Below, piece after piece: positions 8,656 through 17,836 of a DNA stretch of 55,683 nt. Made by a program: the position numbers and the translations under genes. A model generated the notes under the pieces. The model was given only the letters and a program-made list of their open reading frames with translations, was not told the DNA's origin and searched no databases. The stretch is from Colwellia sp. Its GTDB lineage: Bacteria; Pseudomonadota; Gammaproteobacteria; Enterobacterales; Alteromonadaceae. Positions within the stretch are counted from its first letter, which is position 1. The number at the start of each line of letters is the position of its first letter. The DNA is taken from NCBI GenBank assembly GCA_002733765.1, contig NVWU01000026.1, positions 1-55,683 of the forward strand. Direction: 5' to 3'.

Positions 8656-11600
8656 TTATTCTCCAGTCTCACCTTTTACTTTTTCACGCATACGCTGCAC
8701 AACCATATAAAAGTATGGTACTAACAAAGTTCCAAAAACGGTTGCTGCTACCATACCAGCAAGTACAGTTACACCTAATGAAACACGGCTTCCAGCACCT
8801 GCCCCCGTAGCAAACACTAAAGGCAATACACCTAAAATAAAAGAGAGTGCTGTCATTAATACTGCTCTAAAGCGCATTTTAGCGGCATTAAGTGCGGCAT
8901 CAAAAATACTCTTACCTGCAGCACGCTCTGCCATAGCAAACTCAACGATAAGTATTGCCGTTTTGGTTGATAAGCCGATAAGCAGCACTAAGCCTACTTG
9001 TGCATAAATATTATTTGCCATGCCAACCGTATATAGAGCCAACATAGAGCCAAATAAAGCTAATGGTACCGCAGCAATAACAGAAAAAGGTATCGTCCAA
9101 CTTTCATACTGAGCAACTAAAAATAAATAAACAAACAAAATAGCTAAAGCAAATAATACTGGTGCTAAATCACCCGCTTCAATTTCTTGCTTAGACTGCC
9201 CTGACCATTCATAAATATACCCCTGTGGCAAATTGTCCGCTATTTCTTGCATTACCGAAATAGCTTGACCTGATGAATACCCCAACGCTGCTTGCCCAGT
9301 AATACTTGCACTTCGATAAAGATTAAAATGCTTAATCGTTGTTGGTCCTAAAATAGGCGTTAATTTAGCCAAAGTGGTTAACGGCACCATTTCATTGTCT
9401 TTGTTACGAACATAGTAATGTCGTAAATCTGACGGATCTTTACGATACTGAGTTTGTGCTTGAATAGTAACCTTGTAAGTACGTCCAAATTGGCTAAAGT
9501 CATTTATGTATAATGAGCCAAGCTGTGCTTGTAAGGTAACAAAAATATCAGAAAGCGCCACACCTTGTGCTTTGGCTTTATTACGATCAACTTCTAGAAA
9601 GTATTGCGGAACATTAGCACGATAAGTACTAAATACTCTGCTTAATTCAGGACGTTGATTAGCCTCATAAATAAAGCCGTTCATTACTTGTGCTAGCAAT
9701 GCAGGATCTCGGCCTTCATTATCTTGTAATTGAAACTCAAAACCAGAGCTAGTGCCTAAACCAGGAATTGGTGGTGGATTAAAAACCATGATTTGCGCTT
9801 CCGGCATTGACCATAATTGCCCCATCAGCCTTGGAATAACTTGTTTCAATCCTAATTCTGGAGCAGTTCTGTCATCCCAATCTTTAAGAATGATAATAGC
9901 CAAACCATTATTTGAACCTGGTCCCCCTAGTAAAGAATAACCACCGACAGTAATAATATCATCAACCGCTGGATCGCTGGTGATTATAGGGACTATTTTA
10001 TCCATAACCGCTTGTGTTCTATTACTTGATGAAGCATCAGGCAATTGAATATCAACAAATAAATAACCTTGATCTTCAGCGGGTAAAAATGCAGTTGGCA
10101 CTGCACTAGTTAACCAACCTGCACTAGCAAAAATAATGACAACAAACACACCTACCCGTACAACACGTTTTAATAAAAAGCTAACAGTTCTGGTGTAACC
10201 ACCGGTCATCCGTTCAATTAAACGTTCCATCGGTTGTAACCATTTTATAGGCTTCATATTTTTTTCTGATAATAATACCGTACACAACGCAGGGCTCAAT
10301 GTTAGTGCATTAATAGAAGAAATAATGACAGCAAAAGAAATTGTCATTGAAAATTGCTTATAAAGCTCTCCCGTTATACCAGGCATAAAACCTACGGGGA
10401 CAAATACGGCTAATAATACTAATGTAGTGGCAATAATAGGCCCTGAAACTTGTTCCATTGCTTTAGTTACCGCTTCTTTAATCGGTAACTTTTCTTCTTT
10501 TAAAATACGTTCAACATTTTCAATAACAATAATGGCATCATCAACAACAATACCTATCGCTAATACTAAACCGAATAACGTGATCGTGTTGATGGAGTAG
10601 CCCATCAGTAACATAAAAGCAAAAGTACCAACAAGAGAAACAGGGATAGCCAAAGTAGGTATGATGGTCGCACGCCAGTTTTGTAAAAATAGAAACACCA
10701 CTAAAATAACCAAACCAACCGCTTGGAATAAAGTAACTTGAACCTCCTCCATAGAGCGGTTAATAAATTCTGTGGTGTCAAAGGGAACCACGTATTCGAG
10801 ACCATCAGGAAAACGCTCTGATAATATCAACATTTGAGCTTTTACTAATTCGGCAACCTCAGTAGCATTTGCATCAGGTAGTTGGTAAATAACTAGAAAA
10901 GCAGTGTCATGACCATTCAAACGTGCTTTAGTAGAATAATCTTCTGCACCTAGTTCAATACGAGCTATATCGGTAAGACGAATAAAATTCCCACTTTCAT
11001 GGGCGCGAATGATAGTTTGTCCAAATTCTTCCGGGCTTTTAAGACGCCCTTCTGCTTGTATAGAGTATTCGAATTGTTGATTAGGTAACGAAGGGCTAGC
11101 ACCCAACTTACCTGCAGCAACAATCATGTTTTGCTCCGTAAGTGCTTGTTTAACTTCATTAACAGTAACATTAAGAGAAGACATGCGATTAGGGTTCAAC
11201 CAGATACGCATGCTATAAGTCATTTCTCCCATAACCTCTGCAGAAGCAACCCCTTTAATCCGCCCTAGAGGCTCAGTTAAATAATTAGTCGCATAATTAC
11301 TCAAAAATAATTGATCTATACCTGCTTGTTTTGAAAACAAGTTAATAGCCATTAACATTGAACTAGATTTTTTCTCAACATTAACACCCTGTCGAGTAAC
11401 CTCTGCAGGTAAAGAGCTTGTCGCTAACGCAACACGGTTTTGTACATTGACTTGAGCAATGTCACCGTCAGTGCCTACTTTAAAATAAACAGTAATAACA
11501 GCACTACCATTGTTAGAAGCTGATGAATCTATATACATCATATCTTCAACGCCATTAATTTGTTCTTCAATAGGCCGTATCACCGACTCTTCAACAACTT

Positions 11601-11766
11601 GGGCACTTGCTCCTGGATATACTGCAGTAATTTGTACTTGTGGGGGCGTTATTTCCGGATACATATTTACCGGTAATAGTCCCATAGCAATGAGACCGGC
11701 TAAAGAGATAACAATTGAAATAACAAAAGCAAATTTAGGACGATGAATAAAAGTTTTACTGATCAT
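8656..11766 (-). CDS. RND efflux pump inner-membrane transporter (HAE1/AcrB-MexB family)
   Basis: At 1036 aa it has the full RND length. Features are TM1 near residues 10-30, two large periplasmic porter/docking loops, and the proton-relay pair D409-D410 in TM4 (Gly-Ile-Val-Val-Asp-Asp), equivalent to D407/D408 of AcrB. It uses proton-motive force to expel hydrophobic drugs, bile-like compounds or metabolites through a tripartite channel. The adaptor gene lies 15 bp upstream in the same operon, and an AAGGAG site precedes the ATG. No outer-membrane channel gene or TetR/LysR regulator is adjacent, so it probably borrows a TolC-type channel encoded elsewhere. Substrates cannot be read from sequence. 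Confidence 0.93.
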   Translation of the reverse strand: MISKTFIHRPKFAFVISIVISLAGLIAMGLLPVNMYPEITPPQVQITAVYPGASAQVVEESVIRPIEEQINGVEDMMYIDSSASNNGSAVITVYFKVGTDGDIAQVNVQNRVALATSSLPAEVTRQGVNVEKKSSSMLMAINLFSKQAGIDQLFLSNYATNYLTEPLGRIKGVASAEVMGEMTYSMRIWLNPNRMSSLNVTVNEVKQALTEQNMIVAAGKLGASPSLPNQQFEYSIQAEGRLKSPEEFGQTIIRAHESGNFIRLTDIARIELGAEDYSTKARLNGHDTAFLVIYQLPDANATEVAELVKAQMLILSERFPDGLEYVVPFDTTEFINRSMEEVQVTLFQAVGLVILVVFLFLQNWRATIIPTLAIPVSLVGTFAFMLLMGYSINTITLFGLVLAIGIVVDDAIIVIENVERILKEEKLPIKEAVTKAMEQVSGPIIATTLVLLAVFVPVGFMPGITGELYKQFSMTISFAVIISSINALTLSPALCTVLLSEKNMKPIKWLQPMERLIERMTGGYTRTVSFLLKRVVRVGVFVVIIFASAGWLTSAVPTAFLPAEDQGYLFVDIQLPDASSSNRTQAVMDKIVPIITSDPAVDDIITVGGYSLLGGPGSNNGLAIIILKDWDDRTAPELGLKQVIPRLMGQLWSMPEAQIMVFNPPPIPGLGTSSGFEFQLQDNEGRDPALLAQVMNGFIYEANQRPELSRVFSTYRANVPQYFLEVDRNKAKAQGVALSDIFVTLQAQLGSLYINDFSQFGRTYKVTIQAQTQYRKDPSDLRHYYVRNKDNEMVPLTTLAKLTPILGPTTIKHFNLYRSASITGQAALGYSSGQAISVMQEIADNLPQGYIYEWSGQSKQEIEAGDLAPVLFALAILFVYLFLVAQYESWTIPFSVIAAVPLALFGSMLALYTVGMANNIYAQVGLVLLIGLSTKTAILIVEFAMAERAAGKSIFDAALNAAKMRFRAVLMTALSFILGVLPLVFATGAGAGSRVSLGVTVLAGMVAATVFGTLLVPYFYMVVQRMREKVKGETGE

Positions 11767-11781
11767 AGAACGGCTCCTTTG

Positions 11782-12981
11782 CTACTTCTCAATTGCTGAA
11801 ATTGGTTTTTCATCGGCTTCTTCAGTAATAGTACCGGTTAAAGCATCCACCATTTTTAAGACCGGATTAACAGTTACACCCGGTCTTACCTTCTGCAAGC
11901 CTTCAATAATAACTTGTTCATCCGCTTCAAGTCCTTCTTCTACAATCCACATAGCATTAATTCTTCGGCCTAAAACAACATGGCGCTGTTTAACGATATT
12001 TGAGTTATCAACGACAAGTACAAATTTTCCCTGTTGATTTGCTTGCACTGCCGCTTGCGGTACCATAGACATTGCTTCTTTTTTCTGGCTTTCTGTAATT
12101 AAAGTAACAAACAAGCCTGGTAAAATAATACCATTAGGGTTAGCAAATGCAGCCCTCAGTTCAACAGTCCCCATACCTTGCTCAATTTTAGTATCAGCAA
12201 AATCTAATTGTCCATGTTCACTATAAGTGGTGTCATTAGGCAAACGTAGACTTAAATCTATTTTTACATCGTTTGGATTTTCCGAATTTTTATGCTCCTG
12301 TAAATAATTTAAATACAACTCTTCCTCTACTTGAAAACTAACATAGATAGGATCGGTAACTGTCAGGGTTGCTAAAGCATTACTTGTTGGACCAACAATG
12401 TTTCCAACATTATAATTCACTTTACCAATACGGCTGGTAAAGGGGGCTAAAATGCTGGTATAACTTAAATCTAATTCAGCTCTTTTTAATGCTGCCTCAG
12501 CAGCCTGTACTGATGCTTTCGCTTGCGATTCCTCAGTGGTCAATTTATCAAAATCTAACTGTGAAATATAACCATCACCAATTAAATCATTCGCACGTTT
12601 CAAGTTACGAACGGCATTATCTTCACCTGATTTTTTGCTCGCTAAGTCGGCTTGAGCTTGAGTAAGTAAAGCTTCATAAGCTGCGGGATCAATCTTTAAC
12701 AATAGTTGACCTTTTTCAACCATAGCCCCCTCTCTAAAGTGACGCTCTATCAACTCACCCTCAACACGAGCACGTAAATTAGCCTCTTTAAAAGCTTGTG
12801 TACGTGCTACAAACTCTCGGTGCCTACCAACTTGCTCCACATTAACCTTATAAACAGAAACAGCCGGTGGCGGTGCTTTCATTTGTTGCTCTGGTTCAGA
12901 ACACGAAAAAAGACTTATGGAAAATAAAGTAATAAACGTGATTTTAATAGATTGATGGCGTTGAAGTAACAAGTTAAGCAT
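11782..12981 (-). CDS. RND efflux periplasmic adaptor (membrane fusion lipoprotein)
   Basis: The 399-aa product is counted from the ATG at 12981, chosen because AAGGAA lies six bases upstream and the protein then opens with a lipoprotein signal (lipobox Leu-Phe-Ser-Cys, C27). A longer frame to 13035 adds 18 unlikely residues. Domains follow AcrA/MexA: barrel-sandwich halves flanking an alpha-helical hairpin (about residues 95-165, Ala/Leu/Lys/Glu-rich), a beta-barrel and a membrane-proximal domain. It links the inner-membrane pump to an outer-membrane channel and is cotranscribed with the pump. Confidence 0.92.
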   Translation of the reverse strand: MLNLLLQRHQSIKITFITLFSISLFSCSEPEQQMKAPPPAVSVYKVNVEQVGRHREFVARTQAFKEANLRARVEGELIERHFREGAMVEKGQLLLKIDPAAYEALLTQAQADLASKKSGEDNAVRNLKRANDLIGDGYISQLDFDKLTTEESQAKASVQAAEAALKRAELDLSYTSILAPFTSRIGKVNYNVGNIVGPTSNALATLTVTDPIYVSFQVEEELYLNYLQEHKNSENPNDVKIDLSLRLPNDTTYSEHGQLDFADTKIEQGMGTVELRAAFANPNGIILPGLFVTLITESQKKEAMSMVPQAAVQANQQGKFVLVVDNSNIVKQRHVVLGRRINAMWIVEEGLEADEQVIIEGLQKVRPGVTVNPVLKMVDALTGTITEEADEKPISAIEK

Positions 12982-13130
12982 CAAGGGTTCCTTATTGAAA
13001 TACTTAAGTGAGTTAAAAACACAGAATCCAGTCAAATATTAGGTGCTTTTATGAATTTTTCAATTATTACATAAGATACTCTAAAAAGAATAATTTTTAT
13101 ATAAATGAATATTTCGATACAAGATCTAAA

Positions 13131-13159
13131 AAAGGCTGTGAACATAATTCACAGCCTTT
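13131..13159 (-). terminator. Intrinsic terminator after hpf
   Basis: Perfect 12-bp stem (13131-13142 and 13148-13159, 5-base loop) followed on the minus strand by six T residues. It lies 28 bp beyond the hpf stop codon, and also upstream of the efflux operon, which it should insulate. Confidence 0.85.
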
Positions 13160-13186
13160 AAAATAGTATTAAAATTTATTGTAACC

Positions 13187-13543
13187 TTATGCCAAATTCA
13201 TCTCTTGAACTTTTTCATGTGCAATTTCTGGCGCCGTACTTATTGGCTTCTCATGCAGATTTGCTTTCAATTGGCCTTTACGGTGTTTCAGTGCTGCATC
13301 AAGTTTTTTAGCTGCACTAGCAATAGCTGGAAACATAACATCATCAGAGCCAGTAACTGATATTCGTCCACCTTCATAATTCGTTATCAATTCAACTTGA
13401 TGCTTGTGATGTTCTTTTGAGATAATAACGTCTAAGGCGATTAACGTTGGAAAATGATTCGCTATTTTAGAAAATTTTTCCTCGATATGTTCTCTAATTG
13501 AGTCCGTAACTTCTACGTGGTGACCAGAAAGATTTATTTTCAT
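13187..13543 (-). CDS. hpf: Ribosome hibernation-promoting factor, HPF/RaiA family
   Basis: The 118-aa product is counted from the ATG at 13543, which has GAGGAA upstream and matches the family opening MKINLSGHHVEV. It has the beta-alpha-beta-beta-beta-alpha S30AE fold: first helix about 15-30, central strands, last helix about 75-95 rich in Lys. The family binds the 30S decoding region, blocks tRNA and mRNA sites and stores ribosomes in stationary phase or cold. It has about 20 residues beyond the short HPF core, so it is nearer RaiA (YfiA) in length. It is not the long form, which carries a dimerisation domain. It stands alone with a strong terminator. Confidence 0.87.
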   Translation of the reverse strand: MKINLSGHHVEVTDSIREHIEEKFSKIANHFPTLIALDVIISKEHHKHQVELITNYEGGRISVTGSDDVMFPAIASAAKKLDAALKHRKGQLKANLHEKPISTAPEIAHEKVQEMNLA

Positions 13544-13652
13544 AGGTATTCCTCTTAACAATTACTTTAAACAAGTACGATGAGCTAGAAATTAGAGCAT
13601 TTCGATTAAATACTCACTGCCCTAATAAATAGCTGAGGGTAGAAAAATAAAA

Positions 13653-13671
13653 AACAAGCTTTTAGGCTGTT
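13653..13671 (-). terminator. Possible terminator of the ribH-nusB-thiL-pgpA operon
   Basis: Short imperfect stem with a T-rich tail on the minus strand, about 90 bp beyond the pgpA stop. The stem is only five or six pairs with a one-base bulge, so confidence is low. Confidence 0.35.
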
Positions 13672-13758
13672 TTTTTTACCTCAGAGTTAAAAGTAGCTTA
13701 AAATAAGAGAAAAAACTATTAATATAGATCAATAAATAACTAAGAAAAATAAAAAGGA

Positions 13759-14238
13759 TTAAAAAATTAGCTGCATGATGATTAAAGCAAAAATTCCAGC
13801 AAGTACATCATCAAGCATAATACCTAAACCCCCAACCATTTTTTTATCAATAAAAGAGATTGGCCAAGGCTTAAAAATATCAAATACTCTAAAAAGTATA
13901 AAACCCACTAGAATCGATTGCCAACTTACTGGCACCATAAACATGGTAATAAAAAAGCCAACAAACTCATCCCACACGATAGCAGGGTGATCATGAACAC
14001 CCACGTCAGCAGCAGCTTTGCCACAAATATAAATACCCGCTAAGCCCATCACTATTACAGCAATTGCATAAGGCAATGGTGTTGGCATTAATATGGTTAA
14101 CAGTAAAAAAATAGGAACAGCAGCTAACGTGCCAAAAGTTCCAGGCGCTTTAGGCGCCAAGCCGCTACCAAACCCTAATGCCAAAAACTGTATCGGTTGT
14201 GTTAAATCAAAAGTAGGTTTAGTCTCGGTATATTTCAT
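13759..14238 (-). CDS. pgpA: Phosphatidylglycerophosphatase A
   Basis: The 159-aa inner-membrane enzyme dephosphorylates phosphatidylglycerol phosphate to phosphatidylglycerol, a membrane phospholipid. Visible family features are the N-terminal Gly-Phe-Gly-Ser-Gly-Leu-Ala-Pro-Lys-Ala-Pro-Gly-Thr motif, a central Asp-His-Pro-Ala-Ile-Val-Trp-Asp-Glu-Phe and the C-terminal Asp-Asp-Val-Leu-Ala-Gly motif, with hydrophobic segments between. It is the last gene of the run ribH-nusB-thiL-pgpA, the usual gammaproteobacterial order, and starts 27 bp after thiL. Confidence 0.93.
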   Translation of the reverse strand: MKYTETKPTFDLTQPIQFLALGFGSGLAPKAPGTFGTLAAVPIFLLLTILMPTPLPYAIAVIVMGLAGIYICGKAAADVGVHDHPAIVWDEFVGFFITMFMVPVSWQSILVGFILFRVFDIFKPWPISFIDKKMVGGLGIMLDDVLAGIFALIIMQLIF

Positions 14239-14265
14239 AAATTATAGAAGGATCTTAAGGGATTA

Positions 14266-15228
14266 TTATGTAGAAAAATGTTCAAAACTAGCACTACTAA
14301 TAGGCACAGCTTTATTATTTAACGTGGTTGAAATAGTTTGTGATGCATTTATTTGACCTATACAAGTAACAGGTGTGCCCGCATGAGATAAAGCGGTTTC
14401 CATACCGACTTTATTATCTTCAGACACGGTAAATAATAACTCATAATCATCACCACCACTAAGTGCAAGATTAACAGCATCATCAAATAATAAGGTTTCA
14501 CGCATAATGTCAGATAATGGAATAGCATTAAGCACAATATTAGCACCAACTTTAGATGCTCGGCAAATATGCCCCAAGTCAGCAAGTAAACCGTCTGAAA
14601 GATCAATCGCGGAAGTTGCATATTCACGTAAAGTTTGACCCGCTAAGACTCGAGGTTTGGGATAATCTAATTTAGCTTGTATTTTTTCAACAAAGTCGCT
14701 ATTAATGCTAACTTGCTTTTTATAATGCTGTAAAGCAAGAGCCGCATCACCCAATTGACCTGTAACATAAAGCCAATCACCAGCTTTAGCACCTGAGCGA
14801 GATAAATACTTCCCTTCTGGAGTTAGTCCTTGCGCTGTGATAGTAATACTTAATGGTCCTTGTGTGGTGTCTCCACCAATAAGCTGTACATTATAGTATT
14901 CACATAACTCAAACACACCTGAACTGAACTCAGCAAGCCAATCTTCATTTACTTCAGGTAACGTAATAGCAAGAGACAACCAACTTGGTTTAGCTCCCAT
15001 GGCAGCTATATCAGATAAATTAACAGCCACTGCCTTATGCCCGATAGCCCTAGGCGATGTTTCTACAGGAAAATGAACCCCCGCAACTAAGGTATCAGTA
15101 GTGACTACAATGTCTTGTTTTTCTGTACTAGCGACAACAGCACAATCATCACCTATACCGAGTAAAACATCTTTTCTATTGACTGCTTGCTCACTAAAAA
15201 AATGCTTTATCAGCTCAAATTCTTTCAT
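14266..15228 (-). CDS. thiL: Thiamine-monophosphate kinase
   Basis: The 320-aa enzyme phosphorylates thiamine monophosphate to the cofactor thiamine diphosphate with ATP. It has the PurM/ThiL N-terminal motif GIGDDCAVV (D27, D28 bind metal), a Gly-Gly-Asp-Thr-Thr site, Asp-Leu-Ser-Asp-Gly-Leu in the middle and Gly-Gly-Asp-Asp-Tyr-Glu-Leu near the C-terminus. Length is normal. The nusB stop is 20 bp upstream. The chain of riboflavin, transcription, thiamine and lipid genes in one operon is a conserved housekeeping arrangement. Confidence 0.94.
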   Translation of the reverse strand: MKEFELIKHFFSEQAVNRKDVLLGIGDDCAVVASTEKQDIVVTTDTLVAGVHFPVETSPRAIGHKAVAVNLSDIAAMGAKPSWLSLAITLPEVNEDWLAEFSSGVFELCEYYNVQLIGGDTTQGPLSITITAQGLTPEGKYLSRSGAKAGDWLYVTGQLGDAALALQHYKKQVSINSDFVEKIQAKLDYPKPRVLAGQTLREYATSAIDLSDGLLADLGHICRASKVGANIVLNAIPLSDIMRETLLFDDAVNLALSGGDDYELLFTVSEDNKVGMETALSHAGTPVTCIGQINASQTISTTLNNKAVPISSASFEHFST

Positions 15229-15248
15229 ATACTACCAATATACTGCTG

Positions 15249-15665
15249 TTAATCTTGAGGGCGGATTAATTTAACCGCCTTATCTAACACACCATTAACA
15301 AACTTATGACTATCATCAGCTGCGAATGCTTTGGCTAATTCAATTGCCTCATTGATAACCACTCGATAAGGTACATCTTGACAATCAATCAACTCAAAAA
15401 CAGCAACACGTAAAATAGCTTTTTCAACATGATCAATATCATTAAGAGGACGATCAACATGCGGAGAAATAGCAAGATCTAACTCTTTGACATTACTGGT
15501 AACGCCACGAAGTAATTGCTGAAAGTACTCTATATCAAATCGACGTTTACTATTATCAGCGATAAAATTGACTTCAATCTCATTTACTGAATTTTGACTC
15601 ATTTGCCATGAAAATACGGCTTGAAACGCAAGTTCACGTGCTTTTCTTCTAGGTGAGGGTTTCAC
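15249..15665 (-). CDS. nusB: Transcription antitermination factor NusB
   Basis: The 138-aa all-helical protein is full length. It opens with the conserved Arg-Arg-Lys-Ala-Arg-Glu-Leu-Ala-Phe-Gln motif and contains the family pattern around Val-Ile-Asn-Glu-Ala-Ile-Glu-Leu-Ala-Lys near the C-terminus. With NusE (S10) it binds boxA RNA and supports rRNA antitermination. The start codon is GTG at 15665 with AGGA eight bases upstream, ten bases after the ribH stop, so the two are translationally close. Confidence 0.94.
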   Translation of the reverse strand: MKPSPRRKARELAFQAVFSWQMSQNSVNEIEVNFIADNSKRRFDIEYFQQLLRGVTSNVKELDLAISPHVDRPLNDIDHVEKAILRVAVFELIDCQDVPYRVVINEAIELAKAFAADDSHKFVNGVLDKAVKLIRPQD

Positions 15666-15675
15666 AATAAATATC

Positions 15676-16140
15676 CTACAGCTGAGCTAAAACGTTGACC
15701 ATTTCTAAAGCGCCAAGAGCCGCTTCAGCGCCTTTGTTACCGGCTTTAGTTCCCGCTCGTTCAATCGCTTGTTCTATAGAATCAGTAGTGATAACACCAA
15801 AAGATACTGGAATCTCTGACTCTAAACAAACCTGCGCTAAACCTTTATTACACTCGCCCGCAACAAAATCAAAATGGGGAGTACCACCTCGAATGACAGC
15901 ACCAATGGCAATAATCGCGTCATACTCACCTTTTGCCGCAACTTTTTTTGCTGCTAATGGCAATTCATAAGCGCCAGGAACACGAACAATAGTAATATCA
16001 TCATCAGCAACACTACCATGACGCTTAAGTGCATCAACTGCACCATCTAATAAACTATCAACAATAAAGTGATTAAAACGTGACACAACAATGGCAAATT
16101 TTTTGCCTTTTGCCTCAAATGAACCTTCAATGATATTCAT
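15676..16140 (-). CDS. ribH: 6,7-dimethyl-8-ribityllumazine synthase
   Basis: The 154-aa enzyme condenses the ribityl-pyrimidine with dihydroxybutanone phosphate in the penultimate step of riboflavin synthesis. Key features are Phe-Asn in the N-terminal substrate loop, Val-Pro-Gly-Ala-Tyr-Glu-Leu-Pro, and [10 protein letters not shown] with the catalytic His at 89. It heads the operon ribH-nusB-thiL-pgpA. The usual upstream rib genes (ribD, ribE, ribBA) are absent here: mlaA lies upstream across 120 bp, with no FMN-riboswitch-like sequence seen. Confidence 0.94.
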   Translation of the reverse strand: MNIIEGSFEAKGKKFAIVVSRFNHFIVDSLLDGAVDALKRHGSVADDDITIVRVPGAYELPLAAKKVAAKGEYDAIIAIGAVIRGGTPHFDFVAGECNKGLAQVCLESEIPVSFGVITTDSIEQAIERAGTKAGNKGAEAALGALEMVNVLAQL

Positions 16141-16199
16141 CTAAATACTTCCAAAAATAGTGATGCCAAAGAGTAAATTTGACATGGGTAAAAAATTGT

Positions 16200-16219
16200 C
16201 GCAATTCTAGCAAATTGCG
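16200..16219 (-). terminator. Possible terminator of mlaA upstream of ribH
   Basis: Perfect 7-bp stem (16200-16206 and 16213-16219, 6-base loop) followed on the minus strand by ACAA and six T. It lies in the 120-bp gap between the mlaA stop and the ribH start, so it would separate the two units. Confidence 0.5.
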
Positions 16220-16260
16220 CTTAACTTCGGTACATGTTTATCAACTTTGCTTAAATATAT

Positions 16261-17043
16261 TCAATCAAATGAATCAATATCATCAAATTCTTCTAATAAA
16301 GCATCAATTTCAGCTTCTTCATTTTCATCAATAACGATAGGAGGATCACCATCATATAAACGATAGTTCATATTCTGAAAATAGGCATTTTTAATAAATT
16401 CATATGAATCAGTAGATTCAACCACTAGTTGTTCTTGATCTCGAATCGCCGCTCGTTTTTCTAAGCCAAGTATCCCTAAACGTACCAAATTTGGCCAAAA
16501 ATCAATAACCACTAAGGGCCAATATAAACCATCAACATAATCACCTACTTCTTCTCTGACTGAGCTAGGTCCTAGCGCGGGTATAACAAGATAAGGTCCA
16601 TCACCAATACCATAACTACCCAAAACTTCACCAAACTCCTCTTGTTCTCCAGACCAATCAAAGTCGCTCGCCGGATCATAGAACCCTAATAAACCTATGG
16701 TTGAATTCAACACAAATCGACCCATACTTTTTGCCGCATCAGTAAACTTTAACTGTAAAAGGTTATTAATTGCACTTGACGGCTCATTTAAGTTAAGCGC
16801 CATATTATATAAACCGGTGCGTAAAAATGGCGGTGTATAAGCGGTGTATAGTTCGGATGCAGGTTTAGCAACATACTTATCCGCATAATCCCAAGTAAAA
16901 GTCCAAAAAGGTCTATTTATTATTTCTAGTGGATCTCTAGGATCATTAACACCTTCATTTGTAGGAGTTACAGAGCAAGCAGATAAAAAAATAACAGATA
17001 ATAATATAAGTGTACGAAAAAATTGAAGTAAAGATAAATTCAC
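16261..17043 (-). CDS. mlaA: MlaA (VacJ) family outer-membrane lipoprotein
   Basis: The 260-aa protein starts with a lipoprotein signal (hydrophobic 6-20, lipobox Leu-Ser-Ala-Cys with C23). It then shows the MlaA pattern Asn-Asp-Pro-Arg-Asp-Pro-Leu-Glu-Ile-Asn-Arg, a middle segment with Phe-Gly-Glu-Val-Leu-Gly-Ser-Tyr-Gly, and an acidic C-terminus. MlaA sits in the outer membrane with porins and removes misplaced phospholipids from the outer leaflet for return through MlaFEDB. The other mla genes are not here. The start is GTG at 17043. The acidic tail ends with several Glu/Asp clusters. Confidence 0.9.
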   Translation of the reverse strand: MNLSLLQFFRTLILLSVIFLSACSVTPTNEGVNDPRDPLEIINRPFWTFTWDYADKYVAKPASELYTAYTPPFLRTGLYNMALNLNEPSSAINNLLQLKFTDAAKSMGRFVLNSTIGLLGFYDPASDFDWSGEQEEFGEVLGSYGIGDGPYLVIPALGPSSVREEVGDYVDGLYWPLVVIDFWPNLVRLGILGLEKRAAIRDQEQLVVESTDSYEFIKNAYFQNMNYRLYDGDPPIVIDENEEAEIDALLEEFDDIDSFD

Positions 17044-17150
17044 AGAGCCTAATTCCTTGCTGTGGCTACATTAAAAATAAAGTAAGATAAAGTACAGAAG
17101 AGCCATTTAGCCTAACATAAAGTAAACTCGATAAGTCGTCAATGGAAAAA

Positions 17151-17618
17151 CTAAGAAGAGGTTTTATTTTGATAAACAGAGATTAGCATTTCAACTTCGG
17201 CATAAGGTAACTCACACTCAGTAACAATCTCATCAATATCAGCACCCTTTTTGGCCAACTTGATTGCGCGAGTATAAAACTTATCATCTCCTTGATCTGT
17301 TTGTAATTGAGAAAGAATTTCATGTTGATTATTAATTTGCGTATGCAACGTTTGAATACGGTGCTCAAGTTGTTTAGATACTTGTCTATTTTCTGTCGTT
17401 ATTTGTTCACCTTGTTTACGTAACTTCTCTATATCAATATGTAATTGATCATTTACCCGTTGTATATTATTAAGGATTAACTCCTGTGTTTGATATTGCG
17501 ATGTAAGCATAGCTACATGCGCTTTATGTTTTATTGATAGAATTAAAACGGCAATAAAACATAAAAGAGTTGCAACAAGTGCCACAACAGAAATAATAGG
17601 TACTGCTAACAAAGACAT
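17151..17618 (-). CDS. DUF2802 protein, end of the chemotaxis cluster
   Basis: The 155-aa protein has an N-terminal transmembrane helix (about residues 5-28), a long predicted coiled coil (about 35-100, rich in Gln, Asn, Glu and Lys), and a small C-terminal DUF2802 domain (about 110-150) whose Ala-Lys-Lys-Gly-Ala-Asp-Ile-Asp-Glu-Ile pattern looks like a helix-turn-helix-like fold. In Vibrio and Shewanella a DUF2802 gene follows cheW at the same place, so a role with the polar chemotaxis array or flagellar pole is plausible. Its biochemical function is unknown. Confidence 0.75.
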   Translation of the reverse strand: MSLLAVPIISVVALVATLLCFIAVLILSIKHKAHVAMLTSQYQTQELILNNIQRVNDQLHIDIEKLRKQGEQITTENRQVSKQLEHRIQTLHTQINNQHEILSQLQTDQGDDKFYTRAIKLAKKGADIDEIVTECELPYAEVEMLISVYQNKTSS

Positions 17619-17723
17619 AGGCTTGATAATTCAATAAATAAAAATGATGCTCAAAAGAAAAACTAACTTATCCCAATACCAGTAAATTAGTGATCAAATA
17701 TCAATGAGGATAGGTTTTCAAGA

Positions 17724-17800
17724 ACAAGGCGCTTGATTGAGTAATAGCGAACTATTGGGATAGAAAGCAACGATGTTATTGAAAATTTAGACCATTTAAA
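17724..17800. repeat. Dispersed intergenic repeat family B, copy 1
   Basis: This stretch and 46311-46388 share ACAAGGCGCTTGA, then TAATAG, then GAAAGCAACGATGTTA in the same order and spacing, with weaker similarity around them. It occupies the gap between the DUF2802 gene and cheW and has no coding potential. The shared blocks show it is a dispersed element. Whether it is mobile or a transcript structure is unknown. Confidence 0.65.
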
Positions 17801-17836
17801 ATGATTACCTATTTATTGGCATTAGGTAATGTGTGT

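Noticed and set aside
13562..13758. Possible small gene between hpf and pgpA
   Set aside because: All frames have frequent stops and no ribosome site precedes any ATG. The region best fits a promoter and a terminator.
15676..16260. FMN riboswitch upstream of ribH
   Set aside because: The 120-bp leader is short and contains only a small AT-rich stem that fits a terminator. The conserved RFN core was not seen.
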